Origin: Paenibacillus whitsoniae
GTDB lineage: Bacteria; Bacillota; Bacilli; Paenibacillales; NBRC-103111
Direction of reading: 5' to 3'
DNA length: 35,227 nt
Assembly: GCF_003955665.1 (NCBI RefSeq)
Contig: NZ_RXHU01000046.1
Location: forward strand, 1-35,227
Shown: piece by piece, positions 24,544 to 33,363 of the stretch
How positions within the stretch are numbered: the stretch's first letter is position 1
How the letters are laid out: each line of letters begins with the position of its first letter
Position numbers and translations under genes: made by a program
Notes under the pieces: model-generated
Seen by the model: the letters and a program-made list of their open reading frames with translations, nothing else
What the model was told of the DNA's origin: nothing
Databases searched by the model: none

Positions 24544-24610
24544 AGTGCACCCCTTAGAATAGACCTTGGAAAACCCCACGGGTCATCCGATGCATGCTAA
24601 AGGGTGTACT
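24544..24610. repeat. 67 bp element with 14 bp imperfect terminal inverted repeats
   Basis: AGTGCACCCCTTAG (24544-24557) and CTAAAGGGTGTACT (24597-24610) are inverted repeats matching at 12 of 14 positions around a 39 bp centre. The form suggests a miniature inverted-repeat element or abutting insertion-sequence ends. It lies where the defence island gives way to other chromosome genes. Confidence 0.5.
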
Positions 24611-24661
24611 TTTATGCCAAAAAGCAGATTTGGCCTACGCTCCAATCCATCGAAGTCTTCC

Positions 24662-25591
24662 TTATATTTCTTTCGCATATTCCGTATTTTCAAATGCCGT
24701 CGTAAGACGCGGCAAAGGTATGCCTGCCTTTTTGGCTTCTCTCACAACTTCAAGTACCGCGAAACCTGCTTTACTATTGTTGTATTCCACAAAAAGCCGC
24801 GCTAAGCTGCCTTTTGCGAAAATAACCTTGTTAAAAAGTATGCCGAGAAGTCCCGGTGGAATTTTAGTCAGCAGGAGGGAAATGGCATCATGCTTTGCAC
24901 CTCTTGCTTTCAGTACAGGGATCATTTCTCTCATATGTAAGCCAACATTTGCAAATGAGGCCCTGTGGTTCAAGAGCGCCGGAAAACTTCCCCGTTTTAT
25001 CACCTCGGCCTCCATCGCTGCATTCATGGCAAAGTGGTTCCATAGCCAGTTTTGCATATCCTTGACCCAACTAATTTTAAAATGGGCACTTTCAAATAGT
25101 TCTTTGACCTTGTTGTTCATAGGCTCAGTGCCTGCACGTGGTTTTTCTAGAAATATCATTTTCAAAAAGCCGCCTCTCAGCGTATTGTCCGCTATGCCGC
25201 CTCCTGCTCCGGGGAAGCCAAAGACAACATTGTTCAGAGACAATGGTGCGATGGACGACTTCAGATCTTGCCAAATGTTATTGAAGATGAGGACAGGGGT
25301 ATTTCCTGCAGCAGTTGATAGGAATTGTGCTGCTTCCGGAAGTTGTTCCGTGTTGACGCTCATAATAATGAGATCATAATTTGGAAGGATCTCCTCATGC
25401 AGTTTGACGTTCCAGCTTTCTTTTATGAGCTTTTTCCCTTTTCGTGCGTCCCACATTTCAAGCTCTATACGGCTTCCGAAGGTTTCTTTTCTCCCCTTTC
25501 TGACGTAAAACTCAACTGTATGTCCTGCCTGTTCAAAAGCCCACGCATATTGGGTCGATATTACACCTCTACCGAAGAATAAAATTTTCAT
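24662..25591 (-). CDS. Ketopantoate reductase family protein (ApbA/PanE-like)
   Basis: This 309-residue enzyme has the N-terminal NADP(H) Rossmann loop of the ApbA/PanE family, ILFFGRGVISTQYAWAF, with GxGxxS-like spacing, followed by LIIMSVNTEQL and a C-terminal helical domain with MQNWLWNHFAMNAAM. PanE reduces 2-dehydropantoate to pantoate for pantothenate synthesis, but many such paralogues next to TetR regulators have other, unknown oxo-acid or ketone substrates. AGGGAGG lies 5 nt before the ATG at 25591; an upstream extension in frame lacks any ribosome site. It is divergent from a TetR gene with a palindromic operator between them and so is probably its target. Confidence 0.8.
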   Translation of the reverse strand: MKILFFGRGVISTQYAWAFEQAGHTVEFYVRKGRKETFGSRIELEMWDARKGKKLIKESWNVKLHEEILPNYDLIIMSVNTEQLPEAAQFLSTAAGNTPVLIFNNIWQDLKSSIAPLSLNNVVFGFPGAGGGIADNTLRGGFLKMIFLEKPRAGTEPMNNKVKELFESAHFKISWVKDMQNWLWNHFAMNAAMEAEVIKRGSFPALLNHRASFANVGLHMREMIPVLKARGAKHDAISLLLTKIPPGLLGILFNKVIFAKGSLARLFVEYNNSKAGFAVLEVVREAKKAGIPLPRLTTAFENTEYAKEI

Positions 25592-25620
25592 GTTAGCCTC
25601 CCTAAAATAGTTGATAATCC

Positions 25621-25651
25621 TTGTTGATGATCCAACAACGTGTTGTATAAT
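25621..25651 (+). promoter_or_regulatory. Divergent promoter with palindromic TetR-type operator
   Basis: TTGTTG-N6-CAACAA (25621-25638) is a perfect inverted repeat and overlaps a second one, ACAAC-GT-GTTGT (25635-25646). TTGATG (25624-25629), 16 bp, and TATAAT (25646-25651) form a good promoter for the TetR gene, and the palindromes lie between the boxes. This layout suits autorepression plus control of the divergent reductase. Confidence 0.65.
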
Positions 25652-25740
25652 AATATTGTAAGGATTCACCATACGGTCATCAACCATCAGATTTTCAATA
25701 TCTGTCGGAGCATCTATTGAACCGGAAATGGAGGCAAATC

Positions 25741-26310
25741 ATGAAAAAGCAGCCTGAAACTACGGACAAAACAAGGCAAACATTTGTAAATGTATTCTGT
25801 GATTTATATAGCCAAAAGCCAATTGAAAAAATATCTATTCAAGAGATTGCCAACAAGTCAGGATATAACCGCAGTACATTTTATCAATACTTTACGGATA
25901 TTTATGAGTTGCTGAACTACGTTGAAGAGAAGGTTTTGAAATCCATTAAGGAGGAAATGGCAAGCAGGGAGCTTTCTACGCATACTTTCCAAGATGCGCT
26001 TCAATGCTTGGAAAATGCAGAAGAAATTTCTATGCTAAAAGCTCTCTTGGGCGACTATGGTTCTGTTCATTTTGTTGAACGCCTGAAAAGAGAAATTCCC
26101 TTTGAAAAATTGATTGTGGGCCTTCCAACAAATGATGTCTTAGCGCCATACCTGATTGAGTTTTACATATCAACATTAATCTCTTTGTTTCGCCTTTGGA
26201 TACGCAATGGCAAAGATTTATCGTCCGAAGAATTGGTCAAGCTGATCGATAGCCTATTTGCAAATGGGATAAAACCGTATTATTTCTTTGGCACGGTCAA
26301 TAAAGGGTAG
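25741..26310 (+). CDS. TetR/AcrR family transcriptional regulator
   Basis: This 189-residue regulator has an N-terminal TetR helix-turn-helix (about residues 10-56): TRQTFVNVFCDLYSQKPIEK, ISIQEIANKSGYNRSTFYQY and FTDIYELLNYVE. The C-terminal half is a TetR_C_7-like ligand domain ending KLIDSLFANGIKPYYF. A GGAGG 6 nt upstream marks the ATG at 25741; an upstream TTG extension was rejected. It faces away from the ketopantoate-reductase-like gene, sharing the palindromic operator region, so it probably represses that gene and itself. The inducer is unknown. Confidence 0.88.
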   Translation: MKKQPETTDKTRQTFVNVFCDLYSQKPIEKISIQEIANKSGYNRSTFYQYFTDIYELLNYVEEKVLKSIKEEMASRELSTHTFQDALQCLENAEEISMLKALLGDYGSVHFVERLKREIPFEKLIVGLPTNDVLAPYLIEFYISTLISLFRLWIRNGKDLSSEELVKLIDSLFANGIKPYYFFGTVNKG

Positions 26311-26367
26311 ACGCGGATCAAAATGGTATTTAATGGATTTACCGACATGGTACGGGCTTTAGTTGAA

Positions 26368-27780
26368 TCATGGAACAATCTCAAATACAGTGCCTCGGTT
26401 AAACTCAGCCACTTTCATAGAGCCATAAACCCCTAAATATAGCCGGGTTTGATTCAGATTTGTTCCTAAACTAACGTAATAAGCAGAATTAGACCCAAAA
26501 TTATGATCCGTTTCTATTACATGATAATCGTTTTGTTTACAATCGGCTGTTACCCTTGTATAGGCTAGAACCCCCCTAACAGGAGGTTTTGAATGAGCAC
26601 GAGCAAGATCGGTAAACACGACGCTTCCCAATAAATCAGGGATATCGTTTCCATTATAGGCCTGAACCCCAGTGAGTGCAGTCCCTCCAAACTTGTCGGG
26701 ACGAGGATCATCATGATAATAACTCGTTAGCGGCGGAAGACGCAGCGCTGAAGTTTCCAGGGTCTCATTGAAATATGAAATATTTTTTTCATTCAGACCT
26801 GCATTTACGGGGCAGCTTCGTACCACAGACGTAGGTAAACTACCTTCCCACCCTCGCCAGCCAAAGTTAATAAATCCTTCTTGGTCGGTCTCCGACCCCA
26901 CAATAGAGGCTTGGACAAGCTGAGTAACAGGTATTGGCTTATATTGAACGAATGAAAAAATCGATTCTACCAGATCTTGTCCGACATTCCCTGCGTATTT
27001 AATATACTTGTCATGGAGCCTCTGATAGGAAATGCCGGTTATATTGCGTACCCCTTTTGCAATGACCGTAAGCATTCTCTGAATAGATTCAGGCAGTTCA
27101 TTAAAACGTGTAACCACAGGCGGATTATCAATAAATGAATTCATGCCTACATCTATTTCAATAATTTTACCCGCGATTTCCATAATATCTTGGCTTAAAT
27201 TAAACGGGTCATAGGCTGATCCGCCGTCCCCGGTCGTTAAAACAAGTTTTCCTGTTTCAGGTGAAAAGTTTAAGCTGTTGACCCCATTATGATTTAAAAA
27301 TGGCCTTCGTATATTAAGTAATGTACGCCGTCTATGAGACTGCCCATTCGATTGCAGAATCCATTCTTCAACGGTATCAATATGATCATATTTAATTTCC
27401 CTATCTATCCACTTTAGGCTTAAAGTTTGGGGATCACACGGGTTAGGCTTAAAAGATTCAGAAAATGCAACTGGACCTTGGGTTCCAGCTAGCGAGTAAT
27501 GGAGATAAAATAATCCGTTGTGGTAAAATTGGGGATGAAAAGCTAGCCCTACGAGTCCTCGTTCATCGTATCCGCCGCTGGAGCCGCCTAGTTTTAAGAT
27601 TCGCTGGCGAATATCCAAAAAAGTCCCTATAGCTCCGTTTCTAATAAAAAAGATCTCTCCGACCTGTGTTGCGATCATGATGCTTTCAATGGAGTCACCC
27701 GGAAGGAATGTTGTTTTTATAACAGTGGGTAAGTTTATCCTACTGACAATAGGCCGTAGAGTGACTTTTACTGTATTCAA
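26368..27780 (-). CDS. GSDH-like PQQ-dependent sugar dehydrogenase family protein
   Basis: This 470-residue protein resembles the glucose/sorbosone dehydrogenase beta-propeller family. Typical segments are MIATQVGEIFFI, YDERGLVGLAFHPQF followed by NGLFYLHYS, NHNGVNSLNFSPETGKL and VLTTGDGGS, and FGWRGWEG near residue 300. No signal peptide or membrane segment is visible, which is unusual because most members are exported. PQQ binding cannot be confirmed from motifs alone, and the function could be non-enzymatic. The TTG at 27780 was chosen: GGGGGGA lies 5 nt upstream and no earlier in-frame start has a ribosome site. It converges with the TetR gene and stands alone. Confidence 0.7.
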   Translation of the reverse strand: MNTVKVTLRPIVSRINLPTVIKTTFLPGDSIESIMIATQVGEIFFIRNGAIGTFLDIRQRILKLGGSSGGYDERGLVGLAFHPQFYHNGLFYLHYSLAGTQGPVAFSESFKPNPCDPQTLSLKWIDREIKYDHIDTVEEWILQSNGQSHRRRTLLNIRRPFLNHNGVNSLNFSPETGKLVLTTGDGGSAYDPFNLSQDIMEIAGKIIEIDVGMNSFIDNPPVVTRFNELPESIQRMLTVIAKGVRNITGISYQRLHDKYIKYAGNVGQDLVESIFSFVQYKPIPVTQLVQASIVGSETDQEGFINFGWRGWEGSLPTSVVRSCPVNAGLNEKNISYFNETLETSALRLPPLTSYYHDDPRPDKFGGTALTGVQAYNGNDIPDLLGSVVFTDLARAHSKPPVRGVLAYTRVTADCKQNDYHVIETDHNFGSNSAYYVSLGTNLNQTRLYLGVYGSMKVAEFNRGTVFEIVP

Positions 27781-27917
27781 CTAAATCCCCCCTGATTGTC
27801 ATAATCTATTTTAGAATATGATGGAATTTTCTTATTAGCACCAAACTGAGGTTAGGGGCATGATTAGCCAGTGAATTTTACCCATACAGTCAATAAAAAA
27901 TAAGAGCAGGTGCGTAA

Positions 27918-29102
27918 ATGATCAAATTAACCATCCGTCAAGCACGGCAATTTATGTTGTTGAAGCACGGTCTGCTAGGGGAATACAGATTTATAGGAAA
28001 CCAGGGCATTTTGGATTTTGTTCGACAGGCAAGCTGCCTCCAATACGATCCCATCGATGTGTGCGGAAAAAATGCCGAACTGGTGCTGCAATCGCGAGTG
28101 AAGGGATTTAGCAAGGAAATGCTTGAGGAGCTGCTTTATCAAGATAGACGTTTAGTTGATTATCCCGATAAGAATCTAGCCATTATTCCTGTCGAAGACT
28201 GGCCGTATTTTGAAAGGTACAGGCGGGCCGCCCGGCAGCATGCCGAACACTATCCTGACATGCAAGCTTTGACAGAGCAAGTGCGGACTCATATCCAAAA
28301 TCACGGTGCGATAAGTTCGGATGATATTAAATTGGATGTGGATTTCTCCTGGCGATCGGCAATTCACTGGAGCGGTGGCAACAATACATCTCGTTCCGTA
28401 CTGGAACAGATGTACTCGACGGGCGAGTTGATTATCGAGCACAAAAAAGGCACGCGAAAATACTATGATATCGCCGAGAAGTACATACAGGCAAATGTGT
28501 TGAATGCGCCAGAGCCGCTGCCTAGTGAACTAGAGCATCAAAAATGGCGGGTATTGCGTCGGATTGGTGCTGTTGGACTTTTATGGAATCGCGCATCCGA
28601 TGCTTGGTTAAACATATGGGGACTGAAATCGGCCGAGCGTAACGAGGTTTTCCGCCAGCTATCGATCGAAGCTAAGATTGTTGCTGTTATGGTTGAACAA
28701 ATGAAGGACATCCTGTACTGCCGCACAGAAGACTTGCCGCTTATTGAGGCCATCCTTAAAAATCCAGAGCTGCAATTTCGCTGCGAGTTGATCGCCCCTC
28801 TGGACAATATGATATGGGACAGGAAGCTTATCAACGAATTATTTGGCTTTGATTACACCTGGGAGATTTACACGCCAGTTAACAAACGGAAATTCGGACA
28901 CTATGTTCTGCCGCTATTATACGGAGAGAACTTTATTGGACGAGTAGAGGTAATCGCAGAGCGAAAAGCTAGGCATCTTGTTGTTAAAAACATCTGGTAT
29001 GAGAAAGGCGTGAAGCCAACAAAGAAGCTGCAGACAGCCCTGGACGATTGCTTCAAACGGTTTGCGCTATTTAATGGATGTGAGACGATTTCTCTCCGGT
29101 AA
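27918..29102 (+). CDS. YcaQ/AlkX-type winged-helix DNA glycosylase family protein
   Basis: This 394-residue protein belongs to the HTH_42 (YcaQ/AlkZ) family of winged-helix DNA glycosylases, which remove bulky or crosslinking alkyl adducts. The catalytic-loop motif near residue 42 reads LQYDPI, that is Gln-aromatic-Asp, the form of the YcaQ/AlkX branch rather than the Q-x-Q of AlkZ. Other family segments are PDKNLAIIPVEDWPYF, LIAPLDNMIWDRKLI and LFGFDYTWEIYTPVNKRKFG then YVLPLLYG. Length is normal. AGGTG lies before the ATG. It is a single gene, with no obvious link to neighbours. Confidence 0.85.
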   Translation: MIKLTIRQARQFMLLKHGLLGEYRFIGNQGILDFVRQASCLQYDPIDVCGKNAELVLQSRVKGFSKEMLEELLYQDRRLVDYPDKNLAIIPVEDWPYFERYRRAARQHAEHYPDMQALTEQVRTHIQNHGAISSDDIKLDVDFSWRSAIHWSGGNNTSRSVLEQMYSTGELIIEHKKGTRKYYDIAEKYIQANVLNAPEPLPSELEHQKWRVLRRIGAVGLLWNRASDAWLNIWGLKSAERNEVFRQLSIEAKIVAVMVEQMKDILYCRTEDLPLIEAILKNPELQFRCELIAPLDNMIWDRKLINELFGFDYTWEIYTPVNKRKFGHYVLPLLYGENFIGRVEVIAERKARHLVVKNIWYEKGVKPTKKLQTALDDCFKRFALFNGCETISLR

Positions 29103-29160
29103 GAAAATGTAATATAGTAAGGAGGGTTAAGATTCGGTATTAATATGATCTTTGAAGTGG

Positions 29161-29191
29161 TTGCCAAAAAGAGACGTATTATTCCCATTAT
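29161..29191. repeat. 31 bp exact direct repeat, copy 1
   Basis: The 31 bases starting TTGCCAAAAAGAGACG and ending CCCATTAT recur exactly at 33609-33639 in the same orientation. Flanking bases differ at both ends. The copies bracket the DsbA-like, TetR, YCII and beta-helix genes. Confidence 0.75.
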
Positions 29192-29204
29192 GATTGACAC
29201 AGTA

Positions 29205-29233
29205 AAGCCCGAACGTATTCTTCGCTCGGGCTT
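29205..29233. terminator. Bidirectional hairpin between convergent genes
   Basis: AAGCCCGA (29205-29212) pairs with TCGGGCTT (29226-29233). It lies between the convergent YcaQ-like and DsbA-like genes and could end both transcripts. Confidence 0.65.
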
Positions 29234-29237
29234 CGCA

Positions 29238-30170
29238 CTAGAGATCGTACGACATGATATACAATTCTCCTAAAATTTCATTCACTTGATAATGATTTTC
29301 TGAAATCTCTTGTTCGATAAAAGCTTTTACGTCATCTTGCCCAAGATCATACATGACTTCAATTTCTTTGGAAAAAAGAAGTTTTTCTTTTTCTAGCAAG
29401 CGAGAAAGGGAAGGGACTGGTTTGGGTTGTAGTTCTTTAAGATTTAGAACTTTTTTCAAGCCATCAACATAGTATTCTAACGGACGGCTGCCAACTATTT
29501 TCACGCCGTTATTTTCCTCATTGATCATAATAATTGTCGGAAAGCCTCTGACCCCCAAGCTTCGAACTAGATCGAAATCTTCATGTAACCATTGATGGCC
29601 GACCTGATCTTCAGCTTCGTTGACAATAGCTTCTCCGTCAAGATCGATTTTATTTACGATGTCAATCATAACGGATTTGTCTGAAATATTTTGATTCCAT
29701 GCAAACAGTGCTTCTCTTGAACGACGTAAATATTCTGCTGCTTTTGCATCTGTAAACCTTTGTTGAATCACCTTAAATACACGAGAAGGCGGGTAAGATG
29801 ATTGAACTGGATTATCAATCATTAAAGTCCCATCAATTGGCATTCTTGAATGCGCTCCAACTTCTCTCCAGTGAACAGCCACATCGGCTGGTTTATGAAT
29901 GCCGTTTGCCGGATCGATGGGCCCATCATGCCATTTTTCCAGCAAGCCTCCCATAACCGTATGAAAGTTAAAATAGTTCCCATATTGCTCCATAAAACGA
30001 CGAAGATCAGGCTCAAGCGCCCAGCAATGCGAACAAATAGGATCGGTCACATAGTAAAGATTAATTGTTTTTGAAGGCTGATTAAAATCAATTATCTCCA
30101 TTTCCTCATCTTCCGCTACTCCGCATACACCTGATTGCAGATCACACACCATATTATTATTGTCCGCCAT
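29238..30170 (-). CDS. DsbA-fold thioredoxin-like protein, SpxH/YjbH-like
   Basis: This 310-residue protein has a DsbA/FrnE-type thioredoxin fold. The active site is CSHC in VTDPICSHCWALEPDLRRF (near residues 44-47), and the cis-Pro loop is GVRGFPTIIM near residue 210. The CxxCWALEP context and length resemble SpxH (YjbH), which in Bacillus presents the regulator Spx to ClpXP, but general DsbA-like oxidoreductases are also possible. There is no signal peptide, so it acts in the cytoplasm. An extra N-terminal pair CDLQSGVCG could bind metal. GAGGAA lies 6 nt before the ATG. It is divergent from a TetR gene and probably regulated by it. Confidence 0.75.
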   Translation of the reverse strand: MADNNNMVCDLQSGVCGVAEDEEMEIIDFNQPSKTINLYYVTDPICSHCWALEPDLRRFMEQYGNYFNFHTVMGGLLEKWHDGPIDPANGIHKPADVAVHWREVGAHSRMPIDGTLMIDNPVQSSYPPSRVFKVIQQRFTDAKAAEYLRRSREALFAWNQNISDKSVMIDIVNKIDLDGEAIVNEAEDQVGHQWLHEDFDLVRSLGVRGFPTIIMINEENNGVKIVGSRPLEYYVDGLKKVLNLKELQPKPVPSLSRLLEKEKLLFSKEIEVMYDLGQDDVKAFIEQEISENHYQVNEILGELYIMSYDL

Positions 30171-30275
30171 ACTAATTCCTCATTTCTTTTTTGAGTAATC
30201 CATGTTTGTTTGCTTATAGGTACATCTTAAATCATAATAAAACTCATCAACACCAATAGTTCTGTGGATTTGTCG

Positions 30276-30283
30276 TGTATACA
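30276..30283. promoter_or_regulatory. Possible TetR operator core
   Basis: A perfect TGTATACA palindrome within GTCGTGTATACAACAC lies about 40 bp before the TetR gene and about 105 bp before the divergent DsbA-like gene. The GTGTA/ACAAC bases echo the operator of the first TetR gene at 25635-25646. Confidence 0.4.
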
Positions 30284-30322
30284 ACACTTTTAAGCACTTG
30301 TTGAAAATAGGAGGTGAACCAA

Positions 30323-30883
30323 ATGACCGAATCTAAGACGGACCCCCGAGTTTTGCGTACCCGCAAATTAATTATGGATTCTTTCATTGAACTTTCAGGG
30401 AAAAAGGAATTTAAGGATATTACGATTAAGGATATAACGGCGGAAGCTATGATTAATCGCGCAACGCTTTATTATCATTTTGAAGATATCTATGACTTAT
30501 TGGAAAAAGCACTGTCAGAGGTATTGCTAGTTAATTTGAATTATGATTTTTACCAGAATGACGAATTAAATGAGGAAGTATTTGTTAGAATATTTGAATC
30601 CATAACAAATTTCCAAAAGTCGTTATCGAATCGTTGCCATAGAGGTTACGAAGATACCATAGCCCGTATTATTAGGGATCAGCTCGAGATTATTTTTTAC
30701 AAAATGTTAGTTAAGCAACATACAACGGAAAAGGATGAGGCTCTAAAACTTACAGCTGTCCTATTAAGCTGGGGAATGTATGGGGCTTCTGTAGAATGGA
30801 GAAGAGGTAGTCAGAAGGTACCGCCGGAAGAATTTATTAAATTGGCGATTCCTTATATAAGGACTGGGATTGATAAAAGGTAA
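30323..30883 (+). CDS. TetR/AcrR family transcriptional regulator
   Basis: This 186-residue regulator has the TetR DNA-binding domain at about residues 8-56 (RTRKLIMDSFIELSGKKEF, ITIKDITAEAMINRATLYYH, FEDIYDLLE) and a TetR_C_7-like ligand domain with VLLSWGMYGASVEWRRG. The ATG at 30323 lies 5 nt after AGGAGGTG; a GTG at 30314 falls inside that site and was rejected. It is divergent from the DsbA-like gene and 12 bp upstream of the YCII gene, with which it is cotranscribed. The arrangement suggests control of a small redox or xenobiotic response set. Confidence 0.88.
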   Translation: MTESKTDPRVLRTRKLIMDSFIELSGKKEFKDITIKDITAEAMINRATLYYHFEDIYDLLEKALSEVLLVNLNYDFYQNDELNEEVFVRIFESITNFQKSLSNRCHRGYEDTIARIIRDQLEIIFYKMLVKQHTTEKDEALKLTAVLLSWGMYGASVEWRRGSQKVPPEEFIKLAIPYIRTGIDKR

Positions 30884-30895
30884 GGGGGAATACGA

Positions 30896-31165
30896 ATGTT
30901 GTTTGCAGTAATTGGCACCAGTGCAGGAAAGGCCCGTGAAGAGGTTATGGCCATCTTCCCTCGTCACAAAGCATTTCTGGATCAGTTTCTTGCCCGAGGC
31001 GAAGTTGTTGGAGTAGGGCCTTTCACCGATCCGGAAGGCGGGAATATGGCGCTCTTTCGCAGTCGGGCCGCAGCCGAGGCATTCGCCAAGGCGGATCCAT
31101 TTTACTTGGAAGGCGTCGTGAAGGAGTATCGGATCAAGGATTGGGGCGATAACATGCTGTCTTAG
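30896..31165 (+). CDS. YCII-related domain (YciI-like) protein
   Basis: This 89-residue protein is a YciI-like single-domain protein with a ferredoxin-like fold: LFAVIGTSAGKAREE, FPRHKAFLDQFLARGEVVGV, GPFTDPEGGNMALF and DPFYLEGVVKEYRIKDW. The His24 in the first helix and the Asp of ADPF correspond to the conserved pair of the family. Most members are of unknown function and some act as dehydrochlorinase or lactone-like enzymes. AAGGGGGAA precedes the ATG. It lies 12 bp after the TetR gene and is followed by a strong terminator. Confidence 0.88.
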   Translation: MLFAVIGTSAGKAREEVMAIFPRHKAFLDQFLARGEVVGVGPFTDPEGGNMALFRSRAAAEAFAKADPFYLEGVVKEYRIKDWGDNMLS

Positions 31166-31170
31166 AGGGT

Positions 31171-31209
31171 AAAAAAGAACCTCCCGTTGTAAAAGGGAGG
31201 TTCTTTTTT
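31171..31209 (+). terminator. Strong terminator after the YCII gene
   Basis: AAAAAAGAACCTCCC pairs perfectly with GGGAGGTTCTTTTTT around a 9 nt loop. The T run on both strands makes it effective in both directions, so it probably also serves the convergent beta-helix gene. Confidence 0.93.
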
Positions 31210-31303
31210 GCATTTTAAATCAAGCCGGACTTCTGCAATAGTCTTGTTACGATGACAGCCGCTTCGGCTCGCGAAATCTATTTTTTTGATTCGCTCCTCC
31301 GAA

Positions 31304-33268
31304 TTAATACGTTTTGGTTCCCGTAATGTCGGCAGGACCGACTGTCGGAAGGTTCGGACTGTCATGCATGTAGAAGCTTTTCACGGTGTTTTTCAGCTGT
31401 ACTCTGGAGCCGATGCCTGTTCCTTTGGCCATCGAGAAATTGTTGAACTCGATATTCCCGGCGTCGTCGACGACGACTGCGTACCGATTGTCGTTCGATT
31501 CGAAGTTGACGGTGGTGTTTTTGAAGGTGACCCCTTTGACGTGGCGCAGCCAAAATCCGTAAGACGGCCGAATGCCAAAGTCCTTCACATTATAGTTTCC
31601 TTTCGACAGTTCAGGGGGGGTTATGGAGGCGTCGGAATTCGGATGACTGCCTTTTGCCGTAATTTTCACATTGTTGAGCGTAATATTTTCCACGTAATAC
31701 GTTCCGTTACCGTCCTTGAAGCCGGCGATCGTGGACGTGTATTCGCCTTTCGAGCTTTGGGCGTTTGTCGCTGTTACGTTGTTGATCGTCACGTTTTTGA
31801 TCTTGCCGACGCCAGCGCCCGGTGCGCGCCCCCGGTTCGAAATTTCGATGAAAATAGGGGCCGTTGTGCCTGTCATTGTATTGACGCCGTCTAACACGAC
31901 GCCATCCACAACGCTGCCGTCGTTGACGGAAATGCTGAAGCCGGCTTTGCCTGCGCCTAGTACAGTCAGGTTGGACACATGAACGTTCGAGATGTCACCG
32001 GCCGTCTCCGAGCCGATCTGGAACAAGTTGCAATTCGTGAAGCCGACAATCTTATCGACACGAATATTGCTCATGGGCCTCTTGTAGCCAAGGGAATAGT
32101 CGCTTCCGAGCTTGACGATGTCATCTGCGCTATACTCCGAATAAATGTCCGTTACCGTTACGTCATTGCATTGCATAATGTCGAACACGTCTCGTTGGCC
32201 CGAGGTAAAATTCGGCACATGAACATTGTGGATATTCAGCGTGTCGACGCCAGTAGCGAGTACAGCGAAATGGCCGAACCGCTGCAGATTGAGCTTGTGG
32301 GCGTCATCCAGCCCGCCGATTTCGATATCGCTGCTCAGCTTGAGCGCGATTGCTTTATCGCCTTGGCCGCTGCCGGGATTGTCGCTCGTGGACAACACGC
32401 CGTTGCCGTCAATAGTTCCAGTGCCGATAATTTTGACGTTGTGTACGTTTTCTCCCCACATTAACGCATTATGCCAATGACTGTGGCCGAAATCCTGATA
32501 GTTGTCATACGAATTGGATTCGGGGCTGTCGATGCCCGATATCGCTTTGATCGTAGCCCCGGTATTGATGTATAGCTGGACGTTGCTCTTGAGATGGATG
32601 GAGCGCGACAAATAGGTGCCGGAAGGGAATACGACCTTGCCGCCACCGGCGGCATTGGCCGCTGTAATCGCACTGTTGATGGCGCTTGTATCGTCGCTGC
32701 TTCCGTCGCCTTTGGCGCCATAATCTTTCACACTATAGTCGCCGGCGCCTGTCGTCAGTTTGAAATAATCGACCGTGATGGCATAGCTGTTGCTGCTGGC
32801 ATTCTTGCCTGTCACGGTGAACCGGAACTTATGGCTGCCGGATGATAAAGAAACGGTGCCCAGATTGGACGAAGTGAACGCTGCCGTGCTTGCGTATTGA
32901 TCGACGGTGCCGCCCTGGTTTTTGCCGTCGACGCTTAATTGGCTAATCCCTCTGCCCGTATTTTGCTTGTAGCCGAATTCTACGCTGTACGTATCGGCTG
33001 TAGGCACGTTCACCGTAAACTCCACCCAGCTCCCGACGGCCGTGGACGAGCTCGTCTGCAGATACTGTCCGCCGCTTGCGCTCGAATCGCTCGAATTGGA
33101 CGTGGTAATGCCGCTTGTCGTATTCGCTGTCGTCTCGCCCTCGAAATTCAATGCGGCCGAAGGCGCTGCATGCACAATAAGCGGCCCTGTTCCGAACGGG
33201 ACCCCGATTGACAAGAACAATGCGAGAACCAAAGAGATTGCAAATGATTTGTACATCGTGTGTAGCAT
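31304..33268 (-). CDS. Secreted beta-helix glycoside hydrolase (GH28/pectate lyase-3 type) with carbohydrate-binding domain
   Basis: This 654-residue exported protein has a signal peptide (MLHTMYKSFAISLVLALFLS, cleavage near VHAA-PSA), a CBM35/CBM6-like beta-sandwich (about 30-170: ALNFEGETTANTTSG, GSWVEFTVNVP, SHKFRFTVTG) and a right-handed beta-helix starting VKDYGAKGDGSSDDTSAINS, the pectate_lyase_3 entry motif. GH28-like points are GTGTIDGNG, YSADDIVKLGSD (Asp pair) and FQIGSETAGDISNV. The likely substrate is a plant pectic polysaccharide. AAAGGAGG lies 6 nt before the ATG at 33268; longer in-frame starts lack a ribosome site and would bury the signal peptide. TATAAT on the minus strand (33300-33305) supports this start. 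Confidence 0.85.
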   Translation of the reverse strand: MLHTMYKSFAISLVLALFLSIGVPFGTGPLIVHAAPSAALNFEGETTANTTSGITTSNSSDSSASGGQYLQTSSSTAVGSWVEFTVNVPTADTYSVEFGYKQNTGRGISQLSVDGKNQGGTVDQYASTAAFTSSNLGTVSLSSGSHKFRFTVTGKNASSNSYAITVDYFKLTTGAGDYSVKDYGAKGDGSSDDTSAINSAITAANAAGGGKVVFPSGTYLSRSIHLKSNVQLYINTGATIKAISGIDSPESNSYDNYQDFGHSHWHNALMWGENVHNVKIIGTGTIDGNGVLSTSDNPGSGQGDKAIALKLSSDIEIGGLDDAHKLNLQRFGHFAVLATGVDTLNIHNVHVPNFTSGQRDVFDIMQCNDVTVTDIYSEYSADDIVKLGSDYSLGYKRPMSNIRVDKIVGFTNCNLFQIGSETAGDISNVHVSNLTVLGAGKAGFSISVNDGSVVDGVVLDGVNTMTGTTAPIFIEISNRGRAPGAGVGKIKNVTINNVTATNAQSSKGEYTSTIAGFKDGNGTYYVENITLNNVKITAKGSHPNSDASITPPELSKGNYNVKDFGIRPSYGFWLRHVKGVTFKNTTVNFESNDNRYAVVVDDAGNIEFNNFSMAKGTGIGSRVQLKNTVKSFYMHDSPNLPTVGPADITGTKTY

Positions 33269-33363
33269 AATGAATCCTCCTTTATTTGGGAATGGAGCCA
33301 TTATATAAAAGCGGGATGCGGGAAAGAATGCAAAATTTTTATATGAATGTTTAAAATCATATA

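Noticed and set aside
29146..29274. Short plus-strand ORF with a TIR-like RRIIPIMID segment
   Set aside because: It runs through the terminator hairpin into the end of the DsbA-like gene, and AGGAGG is about 20 nt from its ATG. The segment is part of the 31 bp repeat.
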